Source: Clostridium sp.
Lineage (GTDB): Bacteria; Bacillota; Clostridia; Clostridiales; Clostridiaceae
Assembly: GCF_026168755.1 (NCBI RefSeq)
Contig: NZ_JAPFDR010000001.1
Span: forward strand, 1 to 64,000
Direction of reading: 5' to 3'
DNA length: 64,000 bases
In this document: piece after piece, positions 1-8,295 of the stretch
How the letters are laid out: every line of letters begins with the position of its first letter
How positions within the stretch are numbered: the first letter of the stretch is position 1
Position numbers and translations under genes: made by a program
Notes under the pieces: generated by a model
What the model was told of the DNA's origin: nothing
Seen by the model: only the letters and a program-made list of their open reading frames with translations
Databases searched by the model: none

Positions 1-6
1 AAATAA

Positions 7-83
<77 letters not shown>

Positions 84-86
84 TAT

Positions 87-163
87 GGTGAACGTAGTTC
101 AGTTGGTAGAGCGCCAGTTTGTGGCACTGGTTGTCGTGGGTTCGAGTCCCATCGTTCACCCCA
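87..163 (+). tRNA. tRNA-His (anticodon GTG)
   Basis: An eight-base-pair acceptor stem GGTGAACG/CGTTCACC includes the extra G(-1):C73 pair typical of histidine tRNAs. The anticodon stem CCAGT/ACTGG encloses TTGTGGC with anticodon GTG. CCA is encoded at 161-163. It lies three bases after the tRNA-Arg CCA end. Confidence 0.93.
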
Positions 164-166
164 TTT

Positions 167-241
167 AGGGATATCGCCAAGCGGTAAGGCACCACACTTT
201 GACTGTGGTATTCGTAGGTTCGAATCCTGCTATCCCTGCCA
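167..241 (+). tRNA. tRNA-Gln (anticodon TTG)
   Basis: Acceptor stem AGGGATA pairs with TATCCCT. The anticodon stem CCACA/TGTGG encloses CTTTGAC with anticodon TTG. The T-loop is TTCGAAT and CCA is encoded at 239-241. Confidence 0.92.
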
Positions 242-246
242 TTTTT

Positions 247-322
247 GGTTTACTAGCTCAGTCGGTAGAGCACTTGACTTTTAATCAAGGTGTCCGGGGT
301 TCGATTCCCCGGTAAGCCACCA
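247..322 (+). tRNA. tRNA-Lys (anticodon TTT)
   Basis: Acceptor stem GGTTTAC pairs with GTAAGCC with one G-U pair. The anticodon stem CTTGA/TCAAG encloses CTTTTAA with anticodon TTT. The T-arm is CCGGG/CCCGG with loop TTCGATT. CCA is encoded at 320-322. Last tRNA before the terminator. Confidence 0.93.
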
Positions 323-354
323 AAGCAACTAAGAATTTTCTTAGTTGCTTTTTT
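323..354 (+). terminator. Rho-independent terminator of the tRNA cluster
   Basis: Perfect 11-bp stem AAGCAACTAAG/CTTAGTTGCTT with a six-base loop, running into a T tract. It directly follows the CCA of tRNA-Lys, so the four tRNAs very likely form one transcript ending here. Confidence 0.9.
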
Positions 355-459
355 GCGTTTCAAAAAATATTATAATAAAAAATAATAAAGAAAATATGAA
401 AAGTATTTATAAGCATATATATTATAATTTTTTTTAATGATAACGATGACAAAATTCAA

Positions 460-489
460 TTGTTAATTTAATAACAAAAGTAGTATATT
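460..489 (+). promoter_or_regulatory. asrABC promoter with Rex-type operator
   Basis: TTGTTAATTTAATAACAA at 460-477 matches the Rex consensus TTGTTAANNNNTTAACAA at all but one fixed position. Its first six bases can also serve as a -35 (TTGTTA, 460-465), followed after 18 bases by a -10-like TATATT at 484-489. A repressor bound here would cover the -35 and spacer. Rex is the NADH-sensing repressor of fermentative and anaerobic reductive genes in Clostridia; control of asr by Rex is inferred from this site. Confidence 0.7.
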
Positions 490-559
490 AAATTTAGGGG
501 AAGTAAATAAAAGAAATAAGACTTTCCTAATGGTTAAACTAAGTTTTGGAGGGATAAAT

Positions 560-1603
560 ATGGGATATAAACTATTATCAAATGAGATAGATAGCTTATT
601 TGAAAAATTAAAAGAAGAATACAAGATATATGCACCAAAGAGATTTGTGAAACAGGGGAGATATTCAGATACAGATATAATTAAATATGATGAGGTTAAT
701 TCTTTTGAAGAGATTGTTTATAATGAAAAGTCAACATATCCAGCAAAAGAGATAATTACACCAATTAATCAAACATTATACTTTTTTACTGAAGATGAGT
801 TTAGAGAAAGTAAAAATCCATATGGTAATAAAAAAATATTAATATTTGCAAGACCATGTGATATTAATGCTCAAAAAAGGCAAGATAAAATTTACTTGGA
901 AAATGGTGGTTTTGAAGATTTCTTTTATAAAAGAATTAGAGAAAAAGTTAGATTTGTATGTATGGAATGTGTTGAAGGGTTTGATACTTGTTTCTGTACA
1001 GTTATGAATAGCAATAAGACAGATGATTATAGTTTAGCTATCAGATTTCATGAAAATTCAGCAGTATTTAAAATTAATGATGATGAATTTGATAAGTATT
1101 TCACAAATTGTACTGAAGAAGAATTTGAACTTAAATTTATAGAAAAGAATATGGCGGAGGTAAATCTTCCAGAAATAGAAAGCAAAGAAGTATTAAATAA
1201 ATTAAAAGAACATTCAATGTGGAAAGAATATGATAGAAGATGTATTCAATGTGGAAGTTGCACAATTGCTTGTCCTACATGTTCTTGTTATACAACTAGG
1301 GATATTATTTATAATGAAAATATAAATGTTGGAGAGAGAAAAAGAGTACAAGCATCATGTCATATTGATGGATTTGATGAAATGGCAGGAGGACATAGAT
1401 TTAGAAACACTGCTGGTAATAAGATGAGATACAAAGTTTTGCATAAGATACATGATTATAAAGAAAAGTTTGGAGATACTCATATGTGTGTAGGTTGTGG
1501 AAGATGTACAGATAGATGTCCAGAAAATATTTCTATTACAGCAACTATAAATAAAGTAGATAAAGCAATTAAAGAAATAATTGGAGGGAAATGTGATGAA
1601 TAA
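560..1603 (+). CDS. asrA: Anaerobic sulfite reductase subunit A
   Basis: Iron-sulfur electron-transfer subunit of the siroheme sulfite reductase that makes sulfide from sulfite in the anaerobic cytoplasm. The 347-residue length from ATG 560 equals the length I recall for Salmonella AsrA. The C-terminal third carries two ferredoxin-type motifs, CIQCGSCTIACP and CVGCGRCTDRCP. ATG 560 is chosen over an in-frame upstream start at 530 because GGAGGG at 548-553 is correctly spaced for 560. First gene of asrABC; the stop overlaps the asrB start. A Rex-like operator lies upstream. Confidence 0.93.
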   Translation: MGYKLLSNEIDSLFEKLKEEYKIYAPKRFVKQGRYSDTDIIKYDEVNSFEEIVYNEKSTYPAKEIITPINQTLYFFTEDEFRESKNPYGNKKILIFARPCDINAQKRQDKIYLENGGFEDFFYKRIREKVRFVCMECVEGFDTCFCTVMNSNKTDDYSLAIRFHENSAVFKINDDEFDKYFTNCTEEEFELKFIEKNMAEVNLPEIESKEVLNKLKEHSMWKEYDRRCIQCGSCTIACPTCSCYTTRDIIYNENINVGERKRVQASCHIDGFDEMAGGHRFRNTAGNKMRYKVLHKIHDYKEKFGDTHMCVGCGRCTDRCPENISITATINKVDKAIKEIIGGKCDE

Positions 1604-2387
1604 CGTATTAACACCAAAAGCATGTAAGATTATTGATATAAAAAAAGAGAGCAATTTAGAATACACATTTAGAGTTGAAACTGATATTAAGGTTAAGCAT
1701 GGACAGTTCTTACAATTATCAATTCCTAAAATTGGAGAAGCACCAATATCTGTTAGTGGATTTGGAGATGGATATTTAGACTTTACAATTCGTTCAGTAG
1801 GTAAAGTAACAGATAAAATTTTTACATTACAATCTGGAGATACATTATTTTTAAGAGGAGCTTACGGTAAAGGATGGCCAGTAGAAAAATTAAAAGGTAA
1901 AAATATAGTTATAGTAGCAGGAGGAACAGGAGTTGCTCCAGTAAGAAGTATGATAAATATGCTTTATAATGATGAAACATATGTAAAAAGTGTTAATCTA
2001 ATATTTGGATTTAAAGATGAGAATTCAGTACTTTTTAAAAATGAATTAGAATTATGGAAAGAAAGGTTTAATACTATTTATACATTAGACAAAGGAAAAA
2101 TAGAGGGATTTGAAAATGGATTAGTAACAAAATATTTATCAAAATTACCATTAGATTCATTTAAAGATAATTATGAAATAATAATAGTAGGACCACCAAT
2201 GATGATGAAATTCACAGCTTTAGATTTTATAAAACTAGGTGTGCCAGAAGAAAAAATATATGTTTCTTTTGAAAGAAAAATGTCATGTGCTATAGGAAAA
2301 TGTGGACATTGTAGAATTGATGAGACATATGTTTGTTTAGAAGGACCTGTATTTAATTATACTAAAGCAAAAAGTTTATTGGATTAG
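1596..2387 (+). CDS. asrB: Anaerobic sulfite reductase subunit B
   Basis: FAD/NAD(P)H-binding reductase subunit of the ferredoxin-NADP reductase/dihydroorotate dehydrogenase electron-transfer type, passing electrons from NADH through AsrA to AsrC. The protein has an N-terminal FAD beta-barrel, a nucleotide-binding segment VAGGTGVAPVRSM, and a C-terminal cysteine cluster CAIGKCGHCRID with a later Cys, as expected for a 2Fe-2S site. ATG 1596 is preferred to TTG 1581 because GGAGGG at 1583-1588 sits seven bases upstream. It overlaps asrA by eight bases, suggesting translational coupling. Confidence 0.92.
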   Translation: MNNVLTPKACKIIDIKKESNLEYTFRVETDIKVKHGQFLQLSIPKIGEAPISVSGFGDGYLDFTIRSVGKVTDKIFTLQSGDTLFLRGAYGKGWPVEKLKGKNIVIVAGGTGVAPVRSMINMLYNDETYVKSVNLIFGFKDENSVLFKNELELWKERFNTIYTLDKGKIEGFENGLVTKYLSKLPLDSFKDNYEIIIVGPPMMMKFTALDFIKLGVPEEKIYVSFERKMSCAIGKCGHCRIDETYVCLEGPVFNYTKAKSLLD

Positions 2388-2400
2388 GAGGAATTTTATT

Positions 2401-3453
2401 ATGAATTATGATATAGATATTAAAAAAGTCAGAGTAAACTGTTTTCGTCAATCAAAGGTTCCAGGAGAATTTATGCTTCAAATGCGTATTCCAGGAGGAA
2501 CAATAAATGCGAAATATTTAAGTGAGATAGAATATATAGCAGTGACTTGGGGAAATGGAACTTTCCATATGGGAATGAGACAAACTTTTAATATACCAGG
2601 AATAAAGTATGAGAATATAGATGCAGTTAATGAATATATTAAGGATTATATTAAAGAAGTAGAGATAGATGAATGTAATTGTGATATGACTATAAATGAT
2701 AAAGGTTATCCTACCATAGGAGCTAGAAATATAATGGCATGTATAGGTAATACTCATTGTATAAAGGCAAATGTTAATACTAAGGAACTAGCAACAAAGA
2801 TTGAAAATTTAATATTCCCATCACATTATCATATTAAAGTATCAGTTTCAGGATGTCCTAATGACTGCGGTAAGGCTCATTTTCAGGACTTTGGAATAAT
2901 TGGTCAAGCTAGAATGGAATATCATAAAGAGAGATGTATTGGATGTGGTGCCTGTGTCCGTGCTTGTCAACATCATGCAACAAGAGTTTTAAGTTTAAAT
3001 GAAAATGGATTAGTAGATAAAGATCCTTGTTGTTGCGTAGGGTGTGGGGAATGTGTATTAGCATGTCCAGCCAGTGCATGGACTAGAATGCCTGAAAAGT
3101 TTTATAGAATAGTCATAGGAGGAAGAACAGGAAAGCAAAATCCAAGAATGGGAAAAACATTTGTTAACTTTGCAACTGAAAATACTGTTCTTGGAATATT
3201 GGCAAATTGGCAAAAGTTTTCTGCTTGGGCATTAGATTATAAGCCAGAATATTTACATGGTGGACATTTAATAGATAGGGCTGGATATAATAAATTTAAG
3301 GAAATAATTTTAGATGGAGTTGAATTAAATAAAGAAGCTTTAGTTGCAGAAAATATATATTGGGCAGAAACGGAGTATAGATCAAATATAAATGTTAAAC
3401 CAATAGGTATGCATAAATCAATTAGTACCACAAGACCAATTAGAAATAGTTAA
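2401..3453 (+). CDS. asrC: Anaerobic sulfite reductase subunit C (siroheme subunit)
   Basis: Catalytic siroheme/4Fe-4S subunit of dissimilatory-like anaerobic sulfite reductase. The siroheme-iron-sulfur ligands appear as CIGNTHC followed downstream by SGCPNDCGK. After them come two inserted ferredoxin motifs, CIGCGACVRAC and CVGCGECVLACP, the feature separating AsrC from assimilatory CysI. AGGAGG lies just upstream of ATG 2401, thirteen bases after the asrB stop. Last gene of the operon, followed by a terminator at 3475. Confidence 0.93.
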   Translation: MNYDIDIKKVRVNCFRQSKVPGEFMLQMRIPGGTINAKYLSEIEYIAVTWGNGTFHMGMRQTFNIPGIKYENIDAVNEYIKDYIKEVEIDECNCDMTINDKGYPTIGARNIMACIGNTHCIKANVNTKELATKIENLIFPSHYHIKVSVSGCPNDCGKAHFQDFGIIGQARMEYHKERCIGCGACVRACQHHATRVLSLNENGLVDKDPCCCVGCGECVLACPASAWTRMPEKFYRIVIGGRTGKQNPRMGKTFVNFATENTVLGILANWQKFSAWALDYKPEYLHGGHLIDRAGYNKFKEIILDGVELNKEALVAENIYWAETEYRSNINVKPIGMHKSISTTRPIRNS

Positions 3454-3474
3454 AATTAGTAATATATAGTTACT

Positions 3475-3529
3475 AGCATAGTATGATGTTTAATAAAGCA
3501 AACATTATACTATGCTTCTATTTATTTTA
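3475..3529 (+). terminator. Terminator after asrC
   Basis: Long hairpin: AGCATAGTATGATGTTT pairs with AAACATTATACTATGCT (17 bp with G-U pairs) around an eight-base loop, followed by a T-rich tail. Confidence 0.8.
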
Positions 3530-3582
3530 TTATAAATTTATACTATAATAATGCTGAGATTAGAAAGTAAGAGGGCGTATTT

Positions 3583-4617
3583 ATGAAGATAACAATAAAG
3601 GATGTAGCAAGAGAAGCAAAGGTGGCAACGTCTACAGTATCGAGAGTTTTAGCAAATAGTAGTAAAATAAGTGAAGAAACAAAAGAGAGAGTTAATGAAG
3701 CAATAAAGAAATTAAACTATACTCCAAGTGTTGTGGCAAGAGGACTTGCAAATAATAAGACAAGAATATTAGCAGTTTTATTACCAGGAGGTGCTGAAGT
3801 ATCATTTGAAAATCCATTTTTTGTTCAGGCTATGAAGGGGATTAGCATGTATTCTCAAAGGGAAGATTATTATATAATGTATGCTTTTAATGAGAATAAT
3901 AAAGATGATGAAGAATGGATAAAAAAGTTTACTGAAGGTAATCTTGTGGATGGAGTATGTTTATTTAATGTAAAAGATAATGATATAACTATTAATTATT
4001 TAAAGAAAAAAGGATTTCCGTTTGTTGTAATAGGTAGACCAGATGAAATTAAGGGGGTTTTATGGGTAGATAATGATAACTTTGCAGCTATGTATAATTT
4101 AACTCAAAATATGATAGAGTTAGATAATAAAAGAATAGGGTTTATAGGAGCTAAGCCTGAAATGAATGTTTCTAAGGATAGATTAAATGGATATAAACAA
4201 GCATTGTTTAGTAGGAATATAGAGATAGATAATGAATTAATAATAGAGATGGATGATTTTTCAGAGAAAAATGGATATTTAGCAGCAAAGGGCATATTAG
4301 AAAAAAATAAAGTATCAGCATTTGTAACAACAGATGATTTACTTGCTTTTGGAGTGCAAATAGCAGTTAAGGAGTTAGGGTATGAAGATATATCTATAGT
4401 AGGATTTAATAATATACCATTAACTCAATATAAAAATCCACCATTAGCATCAGTTGATATTAATTCTGAAAAGTTAGGAATGTATGCTACTAAATTGCTA
4501 ATTGACAAATTAGAAAATAGAGAAAGCAAGGGATATTATGTCATTGAAACTAAGTTAGTTGAAAGGGAATCATTAATAAAAAAAGAAAATGCAAATCTGG
4601 TGCAACCGATTGCATAA
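3583..4617 (+). CDS. LacI/GalR-family transcriptional regulator, probable alpha-glucoside repressor
   Basis: 344 residues, normal for the family. The N-terminus has a LacI helix-turn-helix (TIKDVAREAKVATSTVSRVL) and a hinge helix around residues 45-60 (PSVVARGLANNKT). A periplasmic-binding-protein-like effector domain follows. The adjacent glucosidase and PTS genes make it a likely MalR-type repressor; the exact inducer is not shown by the sequence. A LacI-type operator occurs inside its own last codons (4601-4616) and again before the glucosidase gene. GAGGG precedes ATG 3583. CcpA is unlikely given the sugar-gene context. Confidence 0.85.
   Translation: MKITIKDVAREAKVATSTVSRVLANSSKISEETKERVNEAIKKLNYTPSVVARGLANNKTRILAVLLPGGAEVSFENPFFVQAMKGISMYSQREDYYIMYAFNENNKDDEEWIKKFTEGNLVDGVCLFNVKDNDITINYLKKKGFPFVVIGRPDEIKGVLWVDNDNFAAMYNLTQNMIELDNKRIGFIGAKPEMNVSKDRLNGYKQALFSRNIEIDNELIIEMDDFSEKNGYLAAKGILEKNKVSAFVTTDDLLAFGVQIAVKELGYEDISIVGFNNIPLTQYKNPPLASVDINSEKLGMYATKLLIDKLENRESKGYYVIETKLVERESLIKKENANLVQPIA
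4601..4616 (+). promoter_or_regulatory. LacI-type operator O1, inside the 3' end of the regulator gene
   Basis: TGCAACCGATTGCATA is identical to the copy at 4824-4839. Its core TGCAACCGATTGCA is a near-perfect palindrome with the central CG typical of LacI-family sites. Here it also encodes the last residues of the regulator (V-Q-P-I-A-stop). The centres of the two copies are 223 bp apart, compatible with a repression loop. Confidence 0.65.
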
Positions 4618-4779
4618 TATGAACAAAATGAGAGATATTCTAACTTCATTTAAAAATTTGACTAAAAATAGGATAATTTAATTCTTGTAAACAATTTCTT
4701 GGAATGTTATAGTAAATTCATAGAACTGGTAACGGTTTAGTAAATTGTAAGATTAATAAATGGACAAACTAATAATGTA

Positions 4780-4812
4780 AATATGTACAGTAAATAGTAC
4801 TGTACATATTAT
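4780..4812 (+). promoter_or_regulatory. Candidate promoter of the glucosidase operon embedded in a 13-bp inverted repeat
   Basis: AATATGTACAGTA (4780-4792) and TACTGTACATATT (4798-4810) form a perfect inverted repeat with a five-base spacer. A -35-like TGTACA at 4784-4789 and a -10-like TATTAT at 4807-4812, separated by 17 bases, lie in or across it. Transcription would start near 4819, just before operator O2. The repeat could instead be a separate operator or a hairpin. Confidence 0.4.
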
Positions 4813-4823
4813 TTAAATGTTTA

Positions 4824-4839
4824 TGCAACCGATTGCATA
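4824..4839 (+). promoter_or_regulatory. LacI-type operator O2 upstream of the glucosidase gene
   Basis: TGCAACCGATTGCATA, the second exact copy of the site at 4601. It lies between the candidate promoter and the ribosome binding site, about five bases after the inferred transcription start, a position suited to steric repression. Confidence 0.75.
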
Positions 4840-4857
4840 TAAAAGGGGTGTGTTTTA

Positions 4858-6516
4858 ATGAAACGAATTTGGTGGAAAGAGGCTGTAGGATATCAGATAT
4901 ATCCTAGGAGCTTTAAAGATTCTAATGGTGATGGAATAGGAGATTTAAAGGGGATAACATCTAAATTAGATTATTTGAAAGATTTAGGTATTAATGTAAT
5001 TTGGATATGTCCTATGTATAAATCACCAAATGATGATAATGGATATGATATAAGTGATTATCAAGATATTATGGATGATTTCGGAACAATGAAGGATTTT
5101 GATGAATTGTTAGAACAAGTCCATAAGAGAGATATGAAACTTATAATAGATTTGGTAGTAAATCATACTAGTGATGAACATCCATGGTTTATAGAATCGA
5201 AATCATCAAAGAATAATTCAAAGAGGGATTGGTATATCTGGCGAGAAGGCAAGAATGGACTAGAACCTAATAACTGGGAAAGTATTTTTAAAGGCTCTGT
5301 ATGGGAGTATGATAAAAATACTGAGGAATATTTCTTGCATTTATTTACAAAAAGACAACCAGATTTAAACTGGGAATGTAAAGAGTTAAGAGAAGCGGTT
5401 TATAATATGATAAATTGGTGGTTAGATAAAGGGATTGATGGATTTAGAGTTGATGCAATTAGTCATATTAAAAAAGAAGAAGGATTAACAGATATGAATA
5501 ATCCAGAAGGGTTAAAATATGTAGAATCTTTTAATAAACATATGAATGTGGAAGGTATACATAAATATTTGCAAGAGCTAAAAGAGAGGACTTTTGATAA
5601 CTATGACATTATGACTGTTGGAGAAGCAAATGGAGTAGATGCTGAAGAAGCTGATCTTTGGGTTGGAGAAGAAAATGGAAAGTTTAATATGATATTTCAG
5701 TTTGAACACTTACATCTTTGGGGAGCTGAAAGTGAAAATACATTTAATGTAAAGAATTATAAAAAAGTATTAACTAAATGGCAAAAAGCATTAGATGGTA
5801 AGGGATGGAATGCATTGTATATAGAAAATCATGATATTCCTAGAGTAATTTCTACTTGGGGAAATGATAAGGAGTATTTAAGAGAGTGTGCAACAGCATT
5901 TGGTCTTATGTATTTTATGCAACAAGGAACACCATTTATATATCAAGGTCAAGAAATTGGAATGACAAATGTTAAGTTTGATTCAATTTATGATTATAAT
6001 GATGTAAAAGGTATAAACATATATAAGGAAAAATTAGCTGAAGGGTTGACTAAAGAAGAGGCATTAAAGTATGTGTGGGCAGTATCAAGAGATAATTCTC
6101 GTACTCCAATGCAATGGGATGATAGTATTAATTCAGGATTTACTGAAGGAAAGCCTTGGATTAATGTTAATGAAAATTATAAAAATATAAATGTACAAGC
6201 ACAATTGAAAGACGAAAAATCAATTTTAAATTTTTATAAAAAGATGATTACAATAAGAAAGGAATATAAGACTCTAATTTATGGTAGTTATGATCTTATA
6301 TTAGATGAAGATGAGAAAATTTATGCTTATACAAGAACTATGGGTAATGAAAAATTTATTGTAATAGTAAATTTATCACATGATGAAGCGAAATATAATT
6401 ATGGGGAAGAATTAAATTACGAAGGATTATTATTAAGCAATTATAATGTTGATAAACATAATGCAATAAAAGAATTTATTTTAAGACCATATGAAGCAAG
6501 ACTTTATAAACTATAA
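4858..6516 (+). CDS. GH13 alpha-glucosidase (oligo-1,6-glucosidase/maltase-type)
   Basis: Cytoplasmic glycoside hydrolase family 13 enzyme of 552 residues, full length for the oligo-1,6-glucosidase-like subfamilies. The barrel begins near residue 10 and has region I DLVVNH (98-103), nucleophile Asp199 in GFRVDA, acid/base Glu256 in VGEAN and stabiliser Asp327 in ENHD. Ala200 follows the nucleophile where isomaltase-type enzymes usually have Val; Ala or Thr there is associated with alpha-1,4 preference, so maltose-like or imported phospho-disaccharide substrates are plausible. It is first in the operon with the PTS transporter and is controlled by operator O2. Confidence 0.87.
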   Translation: MKRIWWKEAVGYQIYPRSFKDSNGDGIGDLKGITSKLDYLKDLGINVIWICPMYKSPNDDNGYDISDYQDIMDDFGTMKDFDELLEQVHKRDMKLIIDLVVNHTSDEHPWFIESKSSKNNSKRDWYIWREGKNGLEPNNWESIFKGSVWEYDKNTEEYFLHLFTKRQPDLNWECKELREAVYNMINWWLDKGIDGFRVDAISHIKKEEGLTDMNNPEGLKYVESFNKHMNVEGIHKYLQELKERTFDNYDIMTVGEANGVDAEEADLWVGEENGKFNMIFQFEHLHLWGAESENTFNVKNYKKVLTKWQKALDGKGWNALYIENHDIPRVISTWGNDKEYLRECATAFGLMYFMQQGTPFIYQGQEIGMTNVKFDSIYDYNDVKGINIYKEKLAEGLTKEEALKYVWAVSRDNSRTPMQWDDSINSGFTEGKPWINVNENYKNINVQAQLKDEKSILNFYKKMITIRKEYKTLIYGSYDLILDEDEKIYAYTRTMGNEKFIVIVNLSHDEAKYNYGEELNYEGLLLSNYNVDKHNAIKEFILRPYEARLYKL

Positions 6517-6577
6517 TTTATAAAAATAAAATAATAGAGCTCGGGTATTTTAAATACTTAAAATAAAAAATATAAAT

Positions 6578-6598
6578 TTAGGAGGTTAATCCTCCTAA
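6578..6598 (+). promoter_or_regulatory. Palindrome that buries a strong ribosome binding site
   Basis: TTAGGAGG (6578-6585) pairs perfectly with CCTCCTAA (6591-6598) across a five-base loop. This hides a consensus Shine-Dalgarno in a hairpin that abuts ATG 6598. A second start, ATG 6616 with AAGGGG upstream, remains free. The hairpin may switch or restrict initiation, or may simply stabilise the downstream message. Confidence 0.5.
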
Positions 6599-6615
6599 TG
6601 AAAAGGGGAATAAAA

Positions 6616-8283
6616 ATGGGTAAAACAAAGAAAAAGGGCAAATTATTATCTTTCGATTTTTGGCAAAAGTTTGGTAAGGCGTTATTAGTAGTTATTGCTG
6701 TTATGCCAGCAGCTGGATTAATGATAACTATGGGGAAATTGATAGGAATGTATTTCGATGCAGATATAATGCAAGCAATATCAAGGATTATGGATAATAT
6801 AGGTTGGGGAATAATTGGAAACTTACATATATTATTTGCAGTTGCAATAGGTGGTTCATGGGCTAAGGAAAGAGCAGGGGGAGCTTTCGCAGGATTATTA
6901 TCATTTGTTCTTATTAATCGTATTACAGGTGCAATATTTGGAGTAAGTACTGAAATGTTATCAGATAGTACTGCAACAGTTAAGTCGTTATTAGGAGCAA
7001 CATTAACAGTTCCAGATTACTTTACAAGTGTTTTAGGATCTTCAGCCTTAAATATGGGTGTATTTATAGGAATTATTTCAGGTTTCTTAGGTGCAACATT
7101 ATTTAATAAATATTATAACTATAACAAATTACCACAAGCGCTAAATTTCTTTAATGGAAAAAGATTTGTTCCATTCGTTGTTATTTTATGGTCAACAGTT
7201 ACTGCTGTTATATTATCTATAATTTGGCCTTTTGCACAAGGTGCTTTAAATAGCTTTGGTATCTGGCTTGCAAATTCAAAAGATACAGCACCAGTATTAG
7301 CACCATTTGTATATGGAGCATTAGAACGTTTATTATTACCATTTGGATTACATCATATGTTAACGATTCCGGTGAATTATACTGAACTAGGTGGAGTCTA
7401 TACGTCATTAACAGGAGCAGCAGCAGGTACAGTTATTGCAGGGCAAGATCCATTATGGTTTGCTTGGATAACAGATTTAATCAACTTTAAGTCAGCAGGA
7501 AATATGGCTGAATATAATAATTTATTAGCAACAGTAACTCCTGCAAGATTTAAAGCTGGACAAGTAATATTATCAACAGCATCATTATTAGGTGTCGCAT
7601 TAGCCATGTATAAAAATGTAGATGCAGATAAAAAGAAAAAATATAAATCAATGTTTATATCAATTAGTTTAGCAGTATTTTTAACAGGTGTAAGTGAGCC
7701 TATAGAATTCTTATTTATGTTTATTTCACCAGTACTTTATGTAATTTATGCAATATTAACAGGACTAGCATTTGCTTTAGCTGATGTAATTAATTTAAGA
7801 GTTCATGCTTTTGGGGCAATAGAGCTTATGACACGTGTGCCTATGATGATTAATGCTGGATTACTAGGAGATGTTATTAATTTTCTTATTGCCTGCTTAG
7901 CATTCTTTGGAATTAACTTTGGTGTATTTAGTTTCTGTATTAAAAAATTCAAGATTCCAACACCAGGACGTTTAGGGAATTATGATGAGGAAGAGTCAAG
8001 TGATTCAACAAAGGAAGCTGCAGTAGATAAAGCTACAGCTAATGATGTATTATCTTTAAAAATAATTTCTTTATTAGGTGAAAAAGAAAATATTGAAGAT
8101 GTTGACGCATGTATGACTCGTTTAAGAGTAACTGTTAAGGATATTGAAAAAGTTGCAGATGAAAAAGAGTGGAAGAAAAATGGAGCATTAGGATTAATAT
8201 TAAAAGATAGTGGAGTTCAAGCAATCTATGGTCCAAAGGCAGATGTATTAAAATCGAATATTCAAGATATATTAGGAGTTTAG
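6616..8283 (+). CDS. PTS system alpha-glucoside/glucose-type EIICB component
   Basis: Membrane sugar transporter-phosphotransferase, 555 residues from ATG 6616 (ATG 6598 is in frame but its SD is sequestered). The N-terminal EIIC domain, about residues 15-450, has many hydrophobic segments and glucose-family motifs (PAAGLMITMG, GLHHMLTIPVNY, GVSEPIEFLFMF). A C-terminal EIIB domain carries the phospho-accepting Cys499 in DACMTRLRV. No EIIA domain is present, so a separate EIIA must serve it. Together with the glucosidase it forms an uptake-hydrolysis pair; maltose, trehalose or related glucosides are candidate substrates. Confidence 0.88.
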   Translation: MGKTKKKGKLLSFDFWQKFGKALLVVIAVMPAAGLMITMGKLIGMYFDADIMQAISRIMDNIGWGIIGNLHILFAVAIGGSWAKERAGGAFAGLLSFVLINRITGAIFGVSTEMLSDSTATVKSLLGATLTVPDYFTSVLGSSALNMGVFIGIISGFLGATLFNKYYNYNKLPQALNFFNGKRFVPFVVILWSTVTAVILSIIWPFAQGALNSFGIWLANSKDTAPVLAPFVYGALERLLLPFGLHHMLTIPVNYTELGGVYTSLTGAAAGTVIAGQDPLWFAWITDLINFKSAGNMAEYNNLLATVTPARFKAGQVILSTASLLGVALAMYKNVDADKKKKYKSMFISISLAVFLTGVSEPIEFLFMFISPVLYVIYAILTGLAFALADVINLRVHAFGAIELMTRVPMMINAGLLGDVINFLIACLAFFGINFGVFSFCIKKFKIPTPGRLGNYDEEESSDSTKEAAVDKATANDVLSLKIISLLGEKENIEDVDACMTRLRVTVKDIEKVADEKEWKKNGALGLILKDSGVQAIYGPKADVLKSNIQDILGV

Positions 8284-8295
8284 TAGGGGTTTAAT

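Noticed and set aside
4727..4740. TGGTAACGGTTTAG as a CcpA cre site
   Set aside because: It matches the cre consensus at only about 10 of 14 positions; too weak to list as a feature.
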